A stretch of DNA of 11,159 nt from Deltaproteobacteria bacterium (GCA_017861095.1 JAGFXI010000034.1:1-11159), one strand, 5' to 3'. Shown: positions 1-8,223, counted from the first letter of the stretch. Numbers and translations are program-made. Notes: generated from the sequence alone by a model not told the origin.

Positions 1-606
1 CGCCCGACCGAACCTGGGTCGCTCGCCACGCCGCTTCGTCGGCTTGAACAGGTTCAGCCCAGGATAGAAGGCGTTCACATGGTTGAAATTGGTGTTCATG
101 AGGATGAAATCACCGTGGGTCCGCCGCAGGGCTTCTACCTCGCCCTGGTAAAACCGGCGCATTTCCGGTCGCAGCAAATCGCTCCTGGGATTACCGGTCA
201 CGTGGATCGGCATCCCGGGCGGTAGGGCCGGGTACTCCCTCCAGAGTTGGGCGTTATCCTCGCCCCAGGCAAAGAGACGGGAGACATACCTGACAGCCCG
301 AGGGGATAGGCGGCGCGAAAAGTAAGTTGCCGCCGGAAGGTGGACGAGCGCTTCTTCGTCCCAGGTGACGATCTCGTGCTCGAGCTTGCGGGTGATGTAG
401 AACATAAGAAGGCTCCGGATCGTCATGCTCTTGGAGAGATACATGCTCCAAGGAAACAGGTCGATACGGATCTCCAACTCGCGCCGCGGGCCGATGATTG
501 AAGAAAACCCGCGTCTCGCCGCAATGCAGGCAAGGAGAAGTTTCGGGTCCAGCTCCCGGACCTGATTCTCCACCGGGATAACAAGCGTCGGTGTCATTGC
601 CGCCAT
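1..606 (-). CDS. Surface carbohydrate biosynthesis protein, partial (C-terminus beyond left edge)
   Basis: The first 202 codons of a gene that runs off the left edge. It resembles the 'surface carbohydrate biosynthesis protein' family found in LPS and capsule clusters; I know of no assigned reaction for that family. Visible landmarks are an N-terminal segment IPVENQVRELDPKLLLA at about residues 10-26, a WDEEALVH segment near residue 82, and GNPRSDLLRPE near residue 141, which in this family is usually GNPRFDLLRPE. An asparagine-rich NTNFNHVN follows near residue 170. No signal peptide or membrane segment is seen, so it is probably cytoplasmic. Two in-frame ATGs lie at 606 and 597, and an in-frame TAG upstream (652-654 region) excludes longer versions; neither has a strong Shine-Dalgarno sequence. 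It follows the glycosyltransferase after 105 bases in the same direction. Its presence suggests the operon runs into, or has been joined to, a polysaccharide locus. Confidence 0.75.
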   Translation of the reverse strand, partial: MAAMTPTLVIPVENQVRELDPKLLLACIAARRGFSSIIGPRRELEIRIDLFPWSMYLSKSMTIRSLLMFYITRKLEHEIVTWDEEALVHLPAATYFSRRLSPRAVRYVSRLFAWGEDNAQLWREYPALPPGMPIHVTGNPRSDLLRPEMRRFYQGEVEALRRTHGDFILMNTNFNHVNAFYPGLNLFKPTKRRGERPRFGRA

Positions 607-711
607 GCGCCTGTCGAACCTCGAGAGCGCTTCAGGCTCAAACCGGAAGAGCTATCGGTGAAGCAACGGCGTCCCTGACCGTTTCGGTTTCTTGCCGTTC
701 TTATGGAAGCG
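607..711. other. 105-base intergenic gap, no clear terminator
   Basis: This is the largest gap in the left half of the minus-strand gene run. Read on the minus strand it contains a short perfect hairpin (ACCG-AAA-CGGT, 678-688) inside a wider AACGGC/GCCGTT inverted repeat. No T-run follows, so I do not call a terminator. I see no convincing promoter either. Transcription may continue into the surface carbohydrate gene. Confidence 0.4.
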
Positions 712-2049
712 TCAGTTCCTCTCTCGTCCTCGTCGTCTTCGGGCTTTTTCTGCCAGGCCGTGGTAAAACGCGGCGTATCGGTCCAGGCTCCGTTCCACAT
801 CCATGTTCGCTTCCACCCAGCGACGTGCCCGCTGACCTAAGGTCACCCTCAAACCGTCTTCCTCGAAAATTTCCGCTATGACCCTAGCGAGAGCCTCGGG
901 ATTCCGCTCAACGAGAAGGTACTGTTGACCGGGCTCGCCGAGATCCTCTGACTGGCCGAAAAAAGGTGTCACAACAACAGGGAGGCCGGAAGCCATAGCC
1001 TCTAGGACGACATTAGGCAGTCCTTCTCTCATCGAGGGAAAGACGAAGACGTCTGATGCTCGCAGATACTCTTCAACGTTCTCAATGAAGCCCACGAAGT
1101 GCACGCGATCCGACGCACCGGATGCAGCAACAAGGCCTTCGATTCTTCGTTGAAAGTCACCCAAATCCGGATGATTCGCATCGAAAACGGGGCCAACGAA
1201 GTATAGGTGCGCCTCGGGAACCCTGTAAGCAAAACGACTCCAAGCCTCAAGAAGAAAATCACTGCCTTTGCGCGGAACGACAGAGCCGACCGCGGTAATC
1301 ACCTTGTGGCTATCGTCCATACCGAGGACTGAGCGCAAGGCCCTCCGTTCCTCCCTATTGCTGATCGCCCTGAAACGCTGAAGGTCCACACCGTTGGGTA
1401 TGACCTCGATCTGAGTCTTCAGACCAAGGTCGAGCAACAGATCTCGCAACACCCTACTGTTTACCACAATGGAGTCGAGCTGATTGTAGAGGAGCCGCAG
1501 TCCCCATCCTTTTCTAACCCGTTTCAGGATGCCGTCGGACGGCAGCTCCGTGGCTAACGTATACGCGTAAGCTACCGAGATGCCGAGCCTCTTGAGACGA
1601 ATAAGCCACGGGATAGACCGGGGTCGGAGAGAAGAGAGTATTTGTATCACCTCAGGCCGATGACCAGGCTGCCGACATACCTGCACTACAGCCCTATTGA
1701 ATATTGACGAACGTTGCCACCCGGCGACTTCCGGCAGACGGACCCGATGGACCGGCATGCCCTGAATGAACTCGATTGGTAGAAATTCACCGACTGGACG
1801 TGTGTACCATGGTTGTTTCATATCCGAGGAGAGCAGCTTCCTTCCCTTCGGGGTACCAGCGACAATTTCGACATCAATACCTCGCTCGCGGAAACCGGGC
1901 AGATAGCGCACAAAGCGCAGCGTTGCCCCGCCGTGGGTAGGAAAAAAGTGGTGGGATGCCACACAGAGCTTTATGGTGTCACGAACTTCCATGCTTAGAA
2001 CAGGTCTCGCGTATCCCTGGTCAGAGGCTTCCACCCCGGAATCCTTCAT
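712..2049 (-). CDS. Family 4 glycosyltransferase (GT-B fold)
   Basis: A 445-residue glycosyltransferase of the GT4 (RfaB/PimA-like) type. Such enzymes transfer a sugar from a nucleotide donor to a lipid or glycan, usually at the cytoplasmic face of the inner membrane. Motifs seen in order: an N-terminal acceptor-domain start HHFFPTHGGATLRF (34-47), the linker PNGVD (218-222), the donor-phosphate pair R260-K261 in VVPRKGSDFLLEAW, and the EX7E motif EGLPNVVLE (E342, E350). There is no signal peptide. The ATG at 2049 overlaps the stop of the ABC exporter gene (ATGA) and has GGAAGG just upstream, so I prefer it. It gives about 25 residues ahead of the first Rossmann strand, however, and an internal ATG at 1992 would give a 426-residue protein of more usual length. 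Overlap with an exporter gene behind ceramide genes makes a lipid acceptor, perhaps ceramide, plausible; sugar and acceptor cannot be read from sequence. Confidence 0.9.
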   Translation of the reverse strand: MKDSGVEASDQGYARPVLSMEVRDTIKLCVASHHFFPTHGGATLRFVRYLPGFRERGIDVEIVAGTPKGRKLLSSDMKQPWYTRPVGEFLPIEFIQGMPVHRVRLPEVAGWQRSSIFNRAVVQVCRQPGHRPEVIQILSSLRPRSIPWLIRLKRLGISVAYAYTLATELPSDGILKRVRKGWGLRLLYNQLDSIVVNSRVLRDLLLDLGLKTQIEVIPNGVDLQRFRAISNREERRALRSVLGMDDSHKVITAVGSVVPRKGSDFLLEAWSRFAYRVPEAHLYFVGPVFDANHPDLGDFQRRIEGLVAASGASDRVHFVGFIENVEEYLRASDVFVFPSMREGLPNVVLEAMASGLPVVVTPFFGQSEDLGEPGQQYLLVERNPEALARVIAEIFEEDGLRVTLGQRARRWVEANMDVERSLDRYAAFYHGLAEKARRRRGRERN

Positions 2050-3824
2050 CCGACCTTCCGTGGTGCTGTATGGGTGGTTACTGACGTATCATCCTGCCCC
2101 CCGCCTGCAGGCCAGGAGACATCCGAGTGGTCCGCCACCAGAGTGGCCACCCCATCCTGGAGCCGATAGGCCCGGTCCGCGGCTCCCAGGATGGCCGTCT
2201 GGTGGGAGATGGCGAGGATGGTGAGCGCCCCGCGCAGATCCCGCAACGTTGCGCAGATGGCGGCCTCGGTTGCGGGGTCCAGGGCGGTGGTAGCCTCGTC
2301 CAGAATTAGCAGCTTCGGATCATGGACTAGTGCCCTGGCGATGGCGATTCGCTGCCGCTGCCCCCCGGAGAGTCCACTTCCGCGCTCTCCTACAGTACTG
2401 AGCATACCTTGCGGCATGGCGGCAACAAAGTCCCAAGCTCCCGCCGCACGCAGGGCCTGCTCCACGTCCTGTTCGGTGAGATCGCGATCACCGAGAGTGA
2501 CGTTGATGAAAACCGTATCGTGAAGAAGAAGGATCTCCTGGGGGACGTACCCAATCATCCTACGCCATTGTTTTATGTCGATCTCGGTCAAGGGGAGATC
2601 GTCAATCCATACCTCGCCTTTCTGGGGGCGCAAGAGGCCGATGACGAGATCGACCACCGTTGTTTTGCCGACCCCAGATGGTCCCACGATAGCGGTGAAA
2701 GAACCCCCGGGGAAGGCAAGGGAGGCATCCCGTAGCACCGTACGATCTCCGTAAGCGAAGGTTACCCGATCCAGGCGTATCCCTCGAATGAGCGATGGAA
2801 CCTTGCTCCCGAGCGTCGTTTCCTTCTCGGCCTCGGCACCCTCAATAGTCTGCTGCAACGACCAATAAGCGCTTTCGGAGGTTCCCATCTCCTGATACTG
2901 GAGCTGGATCTTGCCAAGTTGGTTGACAACTCTGCCTAGGAGTACGGTAAGCACCAGCAAGTCAGCGATGGGCATCTGCCACCACACAAGGAGCACGTAC
3001 AAACCAAGCAAGACGAAGGCGGTCAGCACCGGTTCCTGAAATCCCCTAAGAGCCTCTTTGGCGAAGATCTGCTTCTTCAGCGCCCGGTTGAGGCGAGTCG
3101 TCTCCCTCACCAGCACTGCATCCGCCAGGTATTCACGGGCCATGGATTTAAGCGGTTTGATCGAGAGAAAGCTATCGGTAAGCCTGGAGACGAGAGCTTT
3201 CGTGGCCTGAGTTTGACGTTTGCCAGCATCCCGTGCCCGCTGCACGAGGCGCCTGAGCGTAAAAAGGATCAGCACACCACCACTGAGTGCAACTAGGGTC
3301 GCCTTCCAGGATACGAGGAGCGCCACGCCCGCATAGACCACCGCCTGAACGGCAAGAGCCGCCATCCTGGCGCCGCCGAGAAAGGCCGTGGACGCTCGTC
3401 CCGCCTCGTTTCCAAATGCACTTGCGAGTTTCCCTATACGCTGCCCAACGAAGTATTCCCAGCGGGTCGCGAGAAGAGCCCGGAGCAATTGCAGACGAAG
3501 GTCGGTCGTTATCCGGGCCACCATGTAACCAACCCGCCGGTTGGCAAACATCAGCAAGCAGCTCTTCAGCACGATCCCGCCGAGCACGATACTCAGGAGC
3601 AAGCCGATGCTCGGGGAAAGGCCGAGGCTGTATAGGACCTCGTTGACCACCCGCTTCACTGCAGCACCCTTGCTGCCCATAATATCCTCGGCACCGGCGA
3701 GAGCAACCAGCGGAAGCAGGGCGGTCAGGCCGAACCCCTCGACCACTCCCGAAACGAGGATGGCGACGACCATAATAAGGGTCTGCCAGGGGTAAGCACG
3801 AGCGAAGGTTATCAGGATGCGCAT
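2046..3824 (-). CDS. MsbA-type ABC exporter, fused membrane and ATPase domains
   Basis: A 592-residue half-transporter that should work as a homodimer in the inner membrane. The first ~320 residues hold about six hydrophobic segments (near 15-40, 72-95, 150-172, 174-190, 262-282 and 285-300). The nucleotide-binding domain follows: Walker A GPSGVGKT (381-388), Q-loop YVPQE (Q429), signature LSGGQRQR (485-492), Walker B LLILDE (505-510), D-loop TALD and H-loop H541. All ATPase residues are present, so it looks functional. The last ~25 residues are a polar tail without family similarity that I recognise. The family moves lipids, lipid-linked glycans or peptides outward. The gene starts 18 bases after the oxoamine synthase stop, without an obvious Shine-Dalgarno sequence, and overlaps the glycosyltransferase start by four bases. 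The context suggests the cargo is the sphingolipid or a glycosylated form of it; an O-antigen or lipid A precursor is the main alternative. Confidence 0.93.
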   Translation of the reverse strand: MRILITFARAYPWQTLIMVVAILVSGVVEGFGLTALLPLVALAGAEDIMGSKGAAVKRVVNEVLYSLGLSPSIGLLLSIVLGGIVLKSCLLMFANRRVGYMVARITTDLRLQLLRALLATRWEYFVGQRIGKLASAFGNEAGRASTAFLGGARMAALAVQAVVYAGVALLVSWKATLVALSGGVLILFTLRRLVQRARDAGKRQTQATKALVSRLTDSFLSIKPLKSMAREYLADAVLVRETTRLNRALKKQIFAKEALRGFQEPVLTAFVLLGLYVLLVWWQMPIADLLVLTVLLGRVVNQLGKIQLQYQEMGTSESAYWSLQQTIEGAEAEKETTLGSKVPSLIRGIRLDRVTFAYGDRTVLRDASLAFPGGSFTAIVGPSGVGKTTVVDLVIGLLRPQKGEVWIDDLPLTEIDIKQWRRMIGYVPQEILLLHDTVFINVTLGDRDLTEQDVEQALRAAGAWDFVAAMPQGMLSTVGERGSGLSGGQRQRIAIARALVHDPKLLILDEATTALDPATEAAICATLRDLRGALTILAISHQTAILGAADRAYRLQDGVATLVADHSDVSWPAGGGQDDTSVTTHTAPRKVG

Positions 3825-3842
3825 ATCGATGAGCGAGTTCGG

Positions 3843-5081
3843 CTAGACCGAACCTCCTCGAGCCGGCGGGGACGTCACTGTTCCGATCGTCTGCGCGGTC
3901 TGGGCAGTTTCCCGGAGCGAGGTGAATGCCTCACATATTCGGTCCACCTGCTCCGGCGTGTGCCCGGCGCTGACGCTGCATCGCAGCAAGGCCCCGCCGT
4001 CGGGGGTCGCCGGAGGCAGGACGAGGTTTACATACACTCCCCGTTCGAGGAGCCCGTTCCACAGAAAAATCGCCTCTTCCGGGTTGGGCAGGCGCACGGC
4101 GACGATAGGGCTCACCTCCGGACCAAGGCGGAAGTTCAGTTCGCTCAACCGCTGGTAGAGCCTCCTGGCGTTCTCCCAGAGACGGGTTCGCAATTCGGAG
4201 CGCGTGCGCAGAAGCTGTAGGGCGGTTCGGGTGGAAGCGATCGTCGAGGGGGAGGGTGACGCGGTGAAGATATAGGGTCGGCTGGCGTAGCGGATGAGCT
4301 CGAGCTCCGGGTGGTTGCTTACGGCAAAGCCGCCGATGGCACCCAGGCTCTTGCTAAAGGTACCGACGATGAAGTCCACGCTCTCCTCCACGCCGACCTC
4401 TTCGGCGAGCCCGCGACCCCGATTGCCCAGGACGCCCACGGAGTGAGCCTCATCCACAAGCAGGCAGGCACCGTACTGCCGCTTTACCGCAGCAATCTCT
4501 TTGAGGGGTGCTCGGTCGCCCAGCATGCTGTAGATACCCTCCACCAGGATGAGCGCGTTTGCGGCGCGATCGCCGAGGCGTCGCAGCCGCTTTTCCAAGT
4601 CGCTCACGTCGTTATGGCGAAACCGGATCACCTCCGCTCCGCCCAGGCGGCAGCCGTCGTAGATGCTTGCATGGCAATCCGCATCGAGGAGGATCACATC
4701 GCCGGGTTGGGCGAGGGCGGAGAGCATCCCCAAGTTGGCAACGTAGCCAGTGGAGAAGACGATGGCGCCTCGGCAGCCGAAGAAATCCGCCAGCTCGCGC
4801 TCCAATGCCACGTGACCGGCGAACGTCCCGTTTGCCATGCGTGAGCCGGTGGTTCCGGTGCCCTGCTCCTGGAGGGCCTTGCACGCCGCCTGTATGCACC
4901 CGGCATCGAAGGTGAGCCCGAGGTAGTTATTCGTACCCACAAGGATGGTGCGGCGACCGTTGATGACCGCTTCGGTAGGCGAAAGAACCTCCTCCATGGT
5001 CACATTGATGGACTTCACACCCTTCTCCGCCAAAGCCCGCCGGGCCGCTGCCAGGGGCTGAAGCTTATCGAAAATGCCCAT
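3843..5081 (-). CDS. spt: PLP alpha-oxoamine synthase, probable serine palmitoyltransferase
   Basis: A 412-residue fold-type I PLP enzyme of the AONS/KBL/SPT family. These enzymes condense an amino acid with an acyl thioester and release CO2. Visible residues: the substrate loop GTGTTGSRMANGT (about 74-86), PLP-stacking H137 in DADCHAS, D210 and H213 in VDEAHSVGVLG, and the Schiff-base lysine K244 in TFSKSLGAIGG. Motifs alone do not separate serine palmitoyltransferase from 8-amino-7-oxononanoate synthase or glycine C-acetyltransferase. The neighbours do: a dedicated ACP overlaps it by one base (TAATG), an acyl-AMP ligase and an SDR precede it, and a ceramide synthase homologue lies nearby. 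No biotin or threonine catabolism genes are in view. I infer serine + acyl-ACP to a 3-keto long-chain base in the cytoplasm. A GGGAG about 10 bases upstream supports the start. The last ~20 residues (after 390) are a low-complexity T/P/G-rich tail. Confidence 0.88.
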   Translation of the reverse strand: MGIFDKLQPLAAARRALAEKGVKSINVTMEEVLSPTEAVINGRRTILVGTNNYLGLTFDAGCIQAACKALQEQGTGTTGSRMANGTFAGHVALERELADFFGCRGAIVFSTGYVANLGMLSALAQPGDVILLDADCHASIYDGCRLGGAEVIRFRHNDVSDLEKRLRRLGDRAANALILVEGIYSMLGDRAPLKEIAAVKRQYGACLLVDEAHSVGVLGNRGRGLAEEVGVEESVDFIVGTFSKSLGAIGGFAVSNHPELELIRYASRPYIFTASPSPSTIASTRTALQLLRTRSELRTRLWENARRLYQRLSELNFRLGPEVSPIVAVRLPNPEEAIFLWNGLLERGVYVNLVLPPATPDGGALLRCSVSAGHTPEQVDRICEAFTSLRETAQTAQTIGTVTSPPARGGSV

Positions 5082-5332
5082 TAGTGTGCTTCTCCCAATA
5101 ACTGTTCAAGTTGTACCGCAAAGTCCCTGATGGTCCGTATATTGGGCAGAGTATTGATGGGGATCGAGATATCGAAGCGATCCTCGACCTCCACCACAAG
5201 CTTCATAACTCGCAGTGAATCGAGCCCGAGATCGGCCACCAGATCCGTCTCCTCTTGAAGAGTTTGTCCAGATTTTGCAAACGTCTTCAAAATAGCTAGA
5301 AGCTCTCTCAGAATTTCTTCGTACCCTGTCAT
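5081..5332 (-). CDS. acpR: Acyl carrier protein dedicated to the pathway
   Basis: An 83-residue acidic carrier protein. The phosphopantetheine site is DLGLDSLRVMKL, with Ser39 in the DSL motif, followed by the acidic helix VVEVEDRF that normally docks partner enzymes. Its length is usual for a free ACP. I chose the ATG at 5332 because the purine-rich GAGAAGGGG lies just before it and the protein then begins at the first ACP helix. A GTG at 5374 is also in frame, would add 14 basic residues and would overlap the SDR stop by four bases (GTGA), so coupling from there cannot be excluded. Its last base is shared with the oxoamine synthase start (TAATG), implying tight co-expression. It probably receives the acyl chain from the FAAL and hands it to the synthase. 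It needs a phosphopantetheinyl transferase, none of which is in this window. Confidence 0.92.
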   Translation of the reverse strand: MTGYEEILRELLAILKTFAKSGQTLQEETDLVADLGLDSLRVMKLVVEVEDRFDISIPINTLPNIRTIRDFAVQLEQLLGEAH

Positions 5333-5334
5333 AA

Positions 5335-5343
5335 CCCCTTCTC
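5335..5343 (-). promoter_or_regulatory. Shine-Dalgarno sequence deciding the ACP start
   Basis: On the minus strand GAGAAGGGG precedes the ATG at 5332 by two bases, or by four bases when AGAAGG is taken as the core. The spacing is short but the match is the best near this gene, and it favours the ATG over the upstream GTG at 5374. Confidence 0.5.
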
Positions 5344-5370
5344 GAGACCGGGACAGAAATGTCCACCTTC

Positions 5371-6309
5371 TCACGAACGGCGTCCACCCAGCAACGTCCG
5401 GCGGAGGCCGTCCTCAAGGGAAACCTCCGGGCTCCAACCCGTCGCTTCCATAAAGGCGGCGCTGTCGCACACCCAGTTGAGATGCCGCAGCTCCCGAACC
5501 TTCCCGGGCGTCAGCATGGGTTTATAGCCGATCATCCGCGCCGCGGCCAGATTCAGGGCGGCGAGCACCTCAAGAAAAAAGGCCGGTACCCGGACCGGAA
5601 TCACACGCCGAGAGCGGAGAGACGTCACGATATCCACGACGTCGCTCCAGGTGTATCCCCCGGGGCGGCCGTCGTCAAGTTCAAAGGTGCGTTGCACTGC
5701 CGTACCGCCTGACAGCCACCGGACTACGGCCTCCGCAAGGTCCTCCACGTAGAGCAAGGAGAAGCGGGCGTTCCCGGAGCCCAGCACGGGGGCAATACCT
5801 CTCGCCATCCAGCGAAAGAGGGGGAGCAACTCCCTGTCGCCTGGTCCATATACAGCCGGCGGTCGCAGCACCGCCCACGGCATCGTGCCGCCGCCGACAG
5901 CCAGAACCTCCTCGCCGCGCCGCTTACTGGCGGCGTAAGCCGAGAGTGTGGGCTCACGGGCAGCAAGCGACGATATCAACAAAAAACGTGGCACCGGGTG
6001 CTCGCCTACGGCTGCGTGCACCAGTCGCGCCACGCCCTCAACATTCACACGATCGAAATACGCCTTCGAGGCACCGCGGACAGCACCCGCGCAATGCACC
6101 ACCGCTTCTGCCTGATATACGAAGCGACGCAGGCTGTCAAGATCCCCAAGATCGCCCACCACCAAGTCGGCAGCAACTCCGGCCAAACGACCCCGGGAAG
6201 AGCTCAGACGAACCAATACCCGGATTCGCCATCCTGCCGTCGCCAGGCGCTGCGTCAAAGCACCGCCTATGAACCCCGTCGCCCCCGTTACCGCCACTAC
6301 TCGGGACAT
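5371..6309 (-). CDS. cerR: NAD(P)-dependent epimerase/dehydratase-like SDR, probable ceramide reductase
   Basis: A 312-residue extended short-chain dehydrogenase. The nucleotide-binding motif is TGATGFIGG (8-16), the catalytic tyrosine and lysine are in YAASK (Y125, K129), and S113/S114 in LLISSLAA supply the active-site serine. RPPAVYGPGD (about 149-158) is the usual substrate-side segment. By family it could be a sugar epimerase/dehydratase or a 3-beta-HSD-like oxidoreductase. Its place between an acyl-AMP ligase and an ACP/oxoamine synthase pair matches Caulobacter cerR, which reduces the 3-keto group of the new ceramide. I chose the ATG at 6309, which puts the Rossmann strand at residue 3. 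A TTG at 6387 would add 26 residues rich in Cys and Arg and is less likely. The Shine-Dalgarno sequence is weak. The stop lies 38 bases before the preferred ACP start. Confidence 0.85.
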   Translation of the reverse strand: MSRVVAVTGATGFIGGALTQRLATAGWRIRVLVRLSSSRGRLAGVAADLVVGDLGDLDSLRRFVYQAEAVVHCAGAVRGASKAYFDRVNVEGVARLVHAAVGEHPVPRFLLISSLAAREPTLSAYAASKRRGEEVLAVGGGTMPWAVLRPPAVYGPGDRELLPLFRWMARGIAPVLGSGNARFSLLYVEDLAEAVVRWLSGGTAVQRTFELDDGRPGGYTWSDVVDIVTSLRSRRVIPVRVPAFFLEVLAALNLAAARMIGYKPMLTPGKVRELRHLNWVCDSAAFMEATGWSPEVSLEDGLRRTLLGGRRS

Positions 6310-6441
6310 GTTTGTTGTCCGGCACGCGCCAGCCGCAACACGGCGTGGCCATCTGCAACAGACCTCGCCACCCGCACTCGAGGGCAAACCTCAAGATACT
6401 CAATCGCGGCGAAAGGATTGGACCCGAGGGTACGTTGCGGC
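6310..6441. other. 132-base gap between FAAL and SDR genes
   Basis: This is the largest internal gap in the ceramide block. I see no terminator-like hairpin with a T-run and no convincing promoter. A TTG at 6387 could extend the SDR gene into it. A short open frame (6297-6506, minus) crosses it but has no Shine-Dalgarno sequence and no recognisable content. Confidence 0.4.
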
Positions 6442-8223
6442 TCAGACGGCCCGGTCACCGGCTGCTGTCCTGAGACACACCGTCTGGGGCTGGACGAGTC
6501 GCTCACCGCCCATACGCGTCAAAAAGTCGCGGCGCGCACCGGAGCGGGATAGCTTCCCGGATGAGGTGCGGGGAAGCGTATGGGGCGGCACCAACTCCAA
6601 AAAGCAGTCGATGCCCAACTCCTCGCGGATCAGGCAGTGGAGGCGGTCTATGAGGTCGGCGCGCTTGATCACATCGGACTCGCGGCATTGAATTACCAAA
6701 ACGGCCTTCTCCTCGCCGTCCGCTCCGGGCACGGAGAAGGCCGAGGCATCCCCTGTTTTCACTTCCGGTTGCTGCTCAGCAAGGTACTCCAGATCCTGAG
6801 GCCAAATGTTCCGACCGTTGATGATGATGAGATCTTTCGCTCGTCCGGTGATCACCAAACTGTCGCCGATCCGGTATCCCAGGTCTCCTGTATTGAGCCA
6901 GCCGCCAGGCAAGAGGGTCTCCTGGGTTACCTCAGGATCATTGAAGTAGCCCGACATGACGCTCGGGCCCTGGACGAAAAGCGTTCCACACTGGCGCTCA
7001 GGCAACACTCGGCCGTGCTCGTCGCGTACTTCGACTCCATAACCGGGCAACGGTATCCCGCAGTTCACGTGGGTACTGACCCGGCCAGAAATCTTTCCCG
7101 GCACGCACCCCACGGGCACCGCCTCCCGGTATTCGGCGAGATGATCGCCATCGACACAGTCGATTTGCAGCCCCTGGTCGAGGGGTGCGAAAGTCACCGC
7201 CAGGGAGCACTCAGCCATACCGTAACAGGCGAGAAAGGCGCGACTCGAGAATCCACTGGGTGCCAGGAGTTTCGCGAAATCTTCAAGGGGGCCGGGGCGG
7301 ATCGTTTCCGCTCCCACGCCCGCCACACGCCACGCGCTCAGGTCGAACTTGTCCGCCTCCTCCTCCCGCAACCGACGGACGCAAAGCTCGTAGCCAAATG
7401 GAGGGCTAAAAGAGATGGTGGCGCGGTTCTTACTCATGAGGTTCAGCCACTGGCGAGGCCGCATGGCGAAGTCCCGCGTCCCCAAATAGTCGACGGAAAG
7501 CTGCGAGGCTACCGGTACCAGAACCTTGCCCACCAAGCCCATGTCATGGTAGTAGGGAAGCCAGGACACGATCCGGTCCCCAGGCCGAATCTGAGCCCCG
7601 TATCTCCCGATGTCTGCCAGGTTACTCATCACCGCCTTCTCGGTGATCATGACTCCCCGAGGAAACCTGGTGCTCCCCGAGGTGTACTGCAGATAGGCGA
7701 TCTCGTGCGGCTCAAGAGGCTGGAGCCGCACCGGCGATTCCGGTAATTCAGCGAAGGTTTCCGGGCTCCCAACCATACGAAGGTCGAGACCTCCAGCGGC
7801 CTCGGTGAGGAAGGGGAGAAACCCGACCGGTGCCATGGCTGCCTGCGCCTCGCAGATGGTCAGGAGTCGCCGAAGCTGTGCTACATAGGCCTGATGTCCC
7901 CCGAGGTGAATGGCCGCAGGGAGGGGAACCGGTACCAGGCCTGCATACTGGCAAGCGAAAAAGAAACGGTGGAAGTCGGGTGTGGTTTCCGCCACCATCG
8001 CAACCCGTGCACCCCGCTCCAGCTCGAGGCCGAGCAGTCGCCGCGCCAAGGTTTGCGCTTCCTCTTTAAGCCTCGCGTAAGGCAGGACGGCATACAGCTT
8101 GCCGGTGCCGGTGTAGAAGTTGAATCCGGTATCGCCCTGGGCCGCATACTCCAGTGCTTCGGTAAGGGTGGCGAAATCACCGAGACGCAACGGCAGTCTG
8201 TTGTCGCTTGGCGTAACCTCCAT
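6442..8223 (-). CDS. Fatty acyl-AMP ligase (FAAL) / acyl-ACP synthetase
   Basis: A 593-residue member of the adenylate-forming family. It activates a fatty acid with ATP and should pass it to the phosphopantetheine of an ACP. Motifs, numbered from the ATG at 8223: P-loop YTSGSTRFPRG (180-190), WLPYYHDMGLVG (221-232), YGMAE (334-338), TGD (445-447), the hinge region GRAKDLIIINGRNIWPQDLE (460-479), and a C-terminal PRTSSGKLSR with catalytic lysine K557. The long IWPQDLE-type hinge and YYHDMGL segment look like FAALs more than CoA ligases. In this cluster it would fill the role of aasR in Caulobacter, loading the neighbouring ACP. The start is uncertain. The ATG at 8223 has GGAGG 11 bases and GGGG 3 bases upstream; an ATG at 8241 lacks a ribosome site; a TTG at 8274 has AGAAGG four bases upstream and would give 610 residues. 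All include the full domain. Confidence 0.92.
   Translation of the reverse strand: MEVTPSDNRLPLRLGDFATLTEALEYAAQGDTGFNFYTGTGKLYAVLPYARLKEEAQTLARRLLGLELERGARVAMVAETTPDFHRFFFACQYAGLVPVPLPAAIHLGGHQAYVAQLRRLLTICEAQAAMAPVGFLPFLTEAAGGLDLRMVGSPETFAELPESPVRLQPLEPHEIAYLQYTSGSTRFPRGVMITEKAVMSNLADIGRYGAQIRPGDRIVSWLPYYHDMGLVGKVLVPVASQLSVDYLGTRDFAMRPRQWLNLMSKNRATISFSPPFGYELCVRRLREEEADKFDLSAWRVAGVGAETIRPGPLEDFAKLLAPSGFSSRAFLACYGMAECSLAVTFAPLDQGLQIDCVDGDHLAEYREAVPVGCVPGKISGRVSTHVNCGIPLPGYGVEVRDEHGRVLPERQCGTLFVQGPSVMSGYFNDPEVTQETLLPGGWLNTGDLGYRIGDSLVITGRAKDLIIINGRNIWPQDLEYLAEQQPEVKTGDASAFSVPGADGEEKAVLVIQCRESDVIKRADLIDRLHCLIREELGIDCFLELVPPHTLPRTSSGKLSRSGARRDFLTRMGGERLVQPQTVCLRTAAGDRAV

Noticed and set aside
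4311..4844. A 177-codon open frame on the plus strand
   Set aside because: Antisense to the oxoamine synthase over its catalytic core; no ribosome site and no family features.
3843..5081. Reading the synthase as BioF (biotin) or Kbl (threonine catabolism)
   Set aside because: The motifs allow it, but no bioB/C/D/A or tdh neighbours are present, while an overlapping ACP gene and other ceramide genes are.
6297..6506. A 69-codon minus-strand frame bridging the FAAL end and the SDR start
   Set aside because: It overlaps both genes in another frame, lacks a ribosome site and shows no recognisable motif.
6580..7746. A 388-codon open frame on the plus strand
   Set aside because: It lies wholly antisense to the acyl-AMP ligase, whose motifs are all intact on the minus strand; no ribosome site and no recognisable protein. 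Long antisense frames are common in GC-rich genes.
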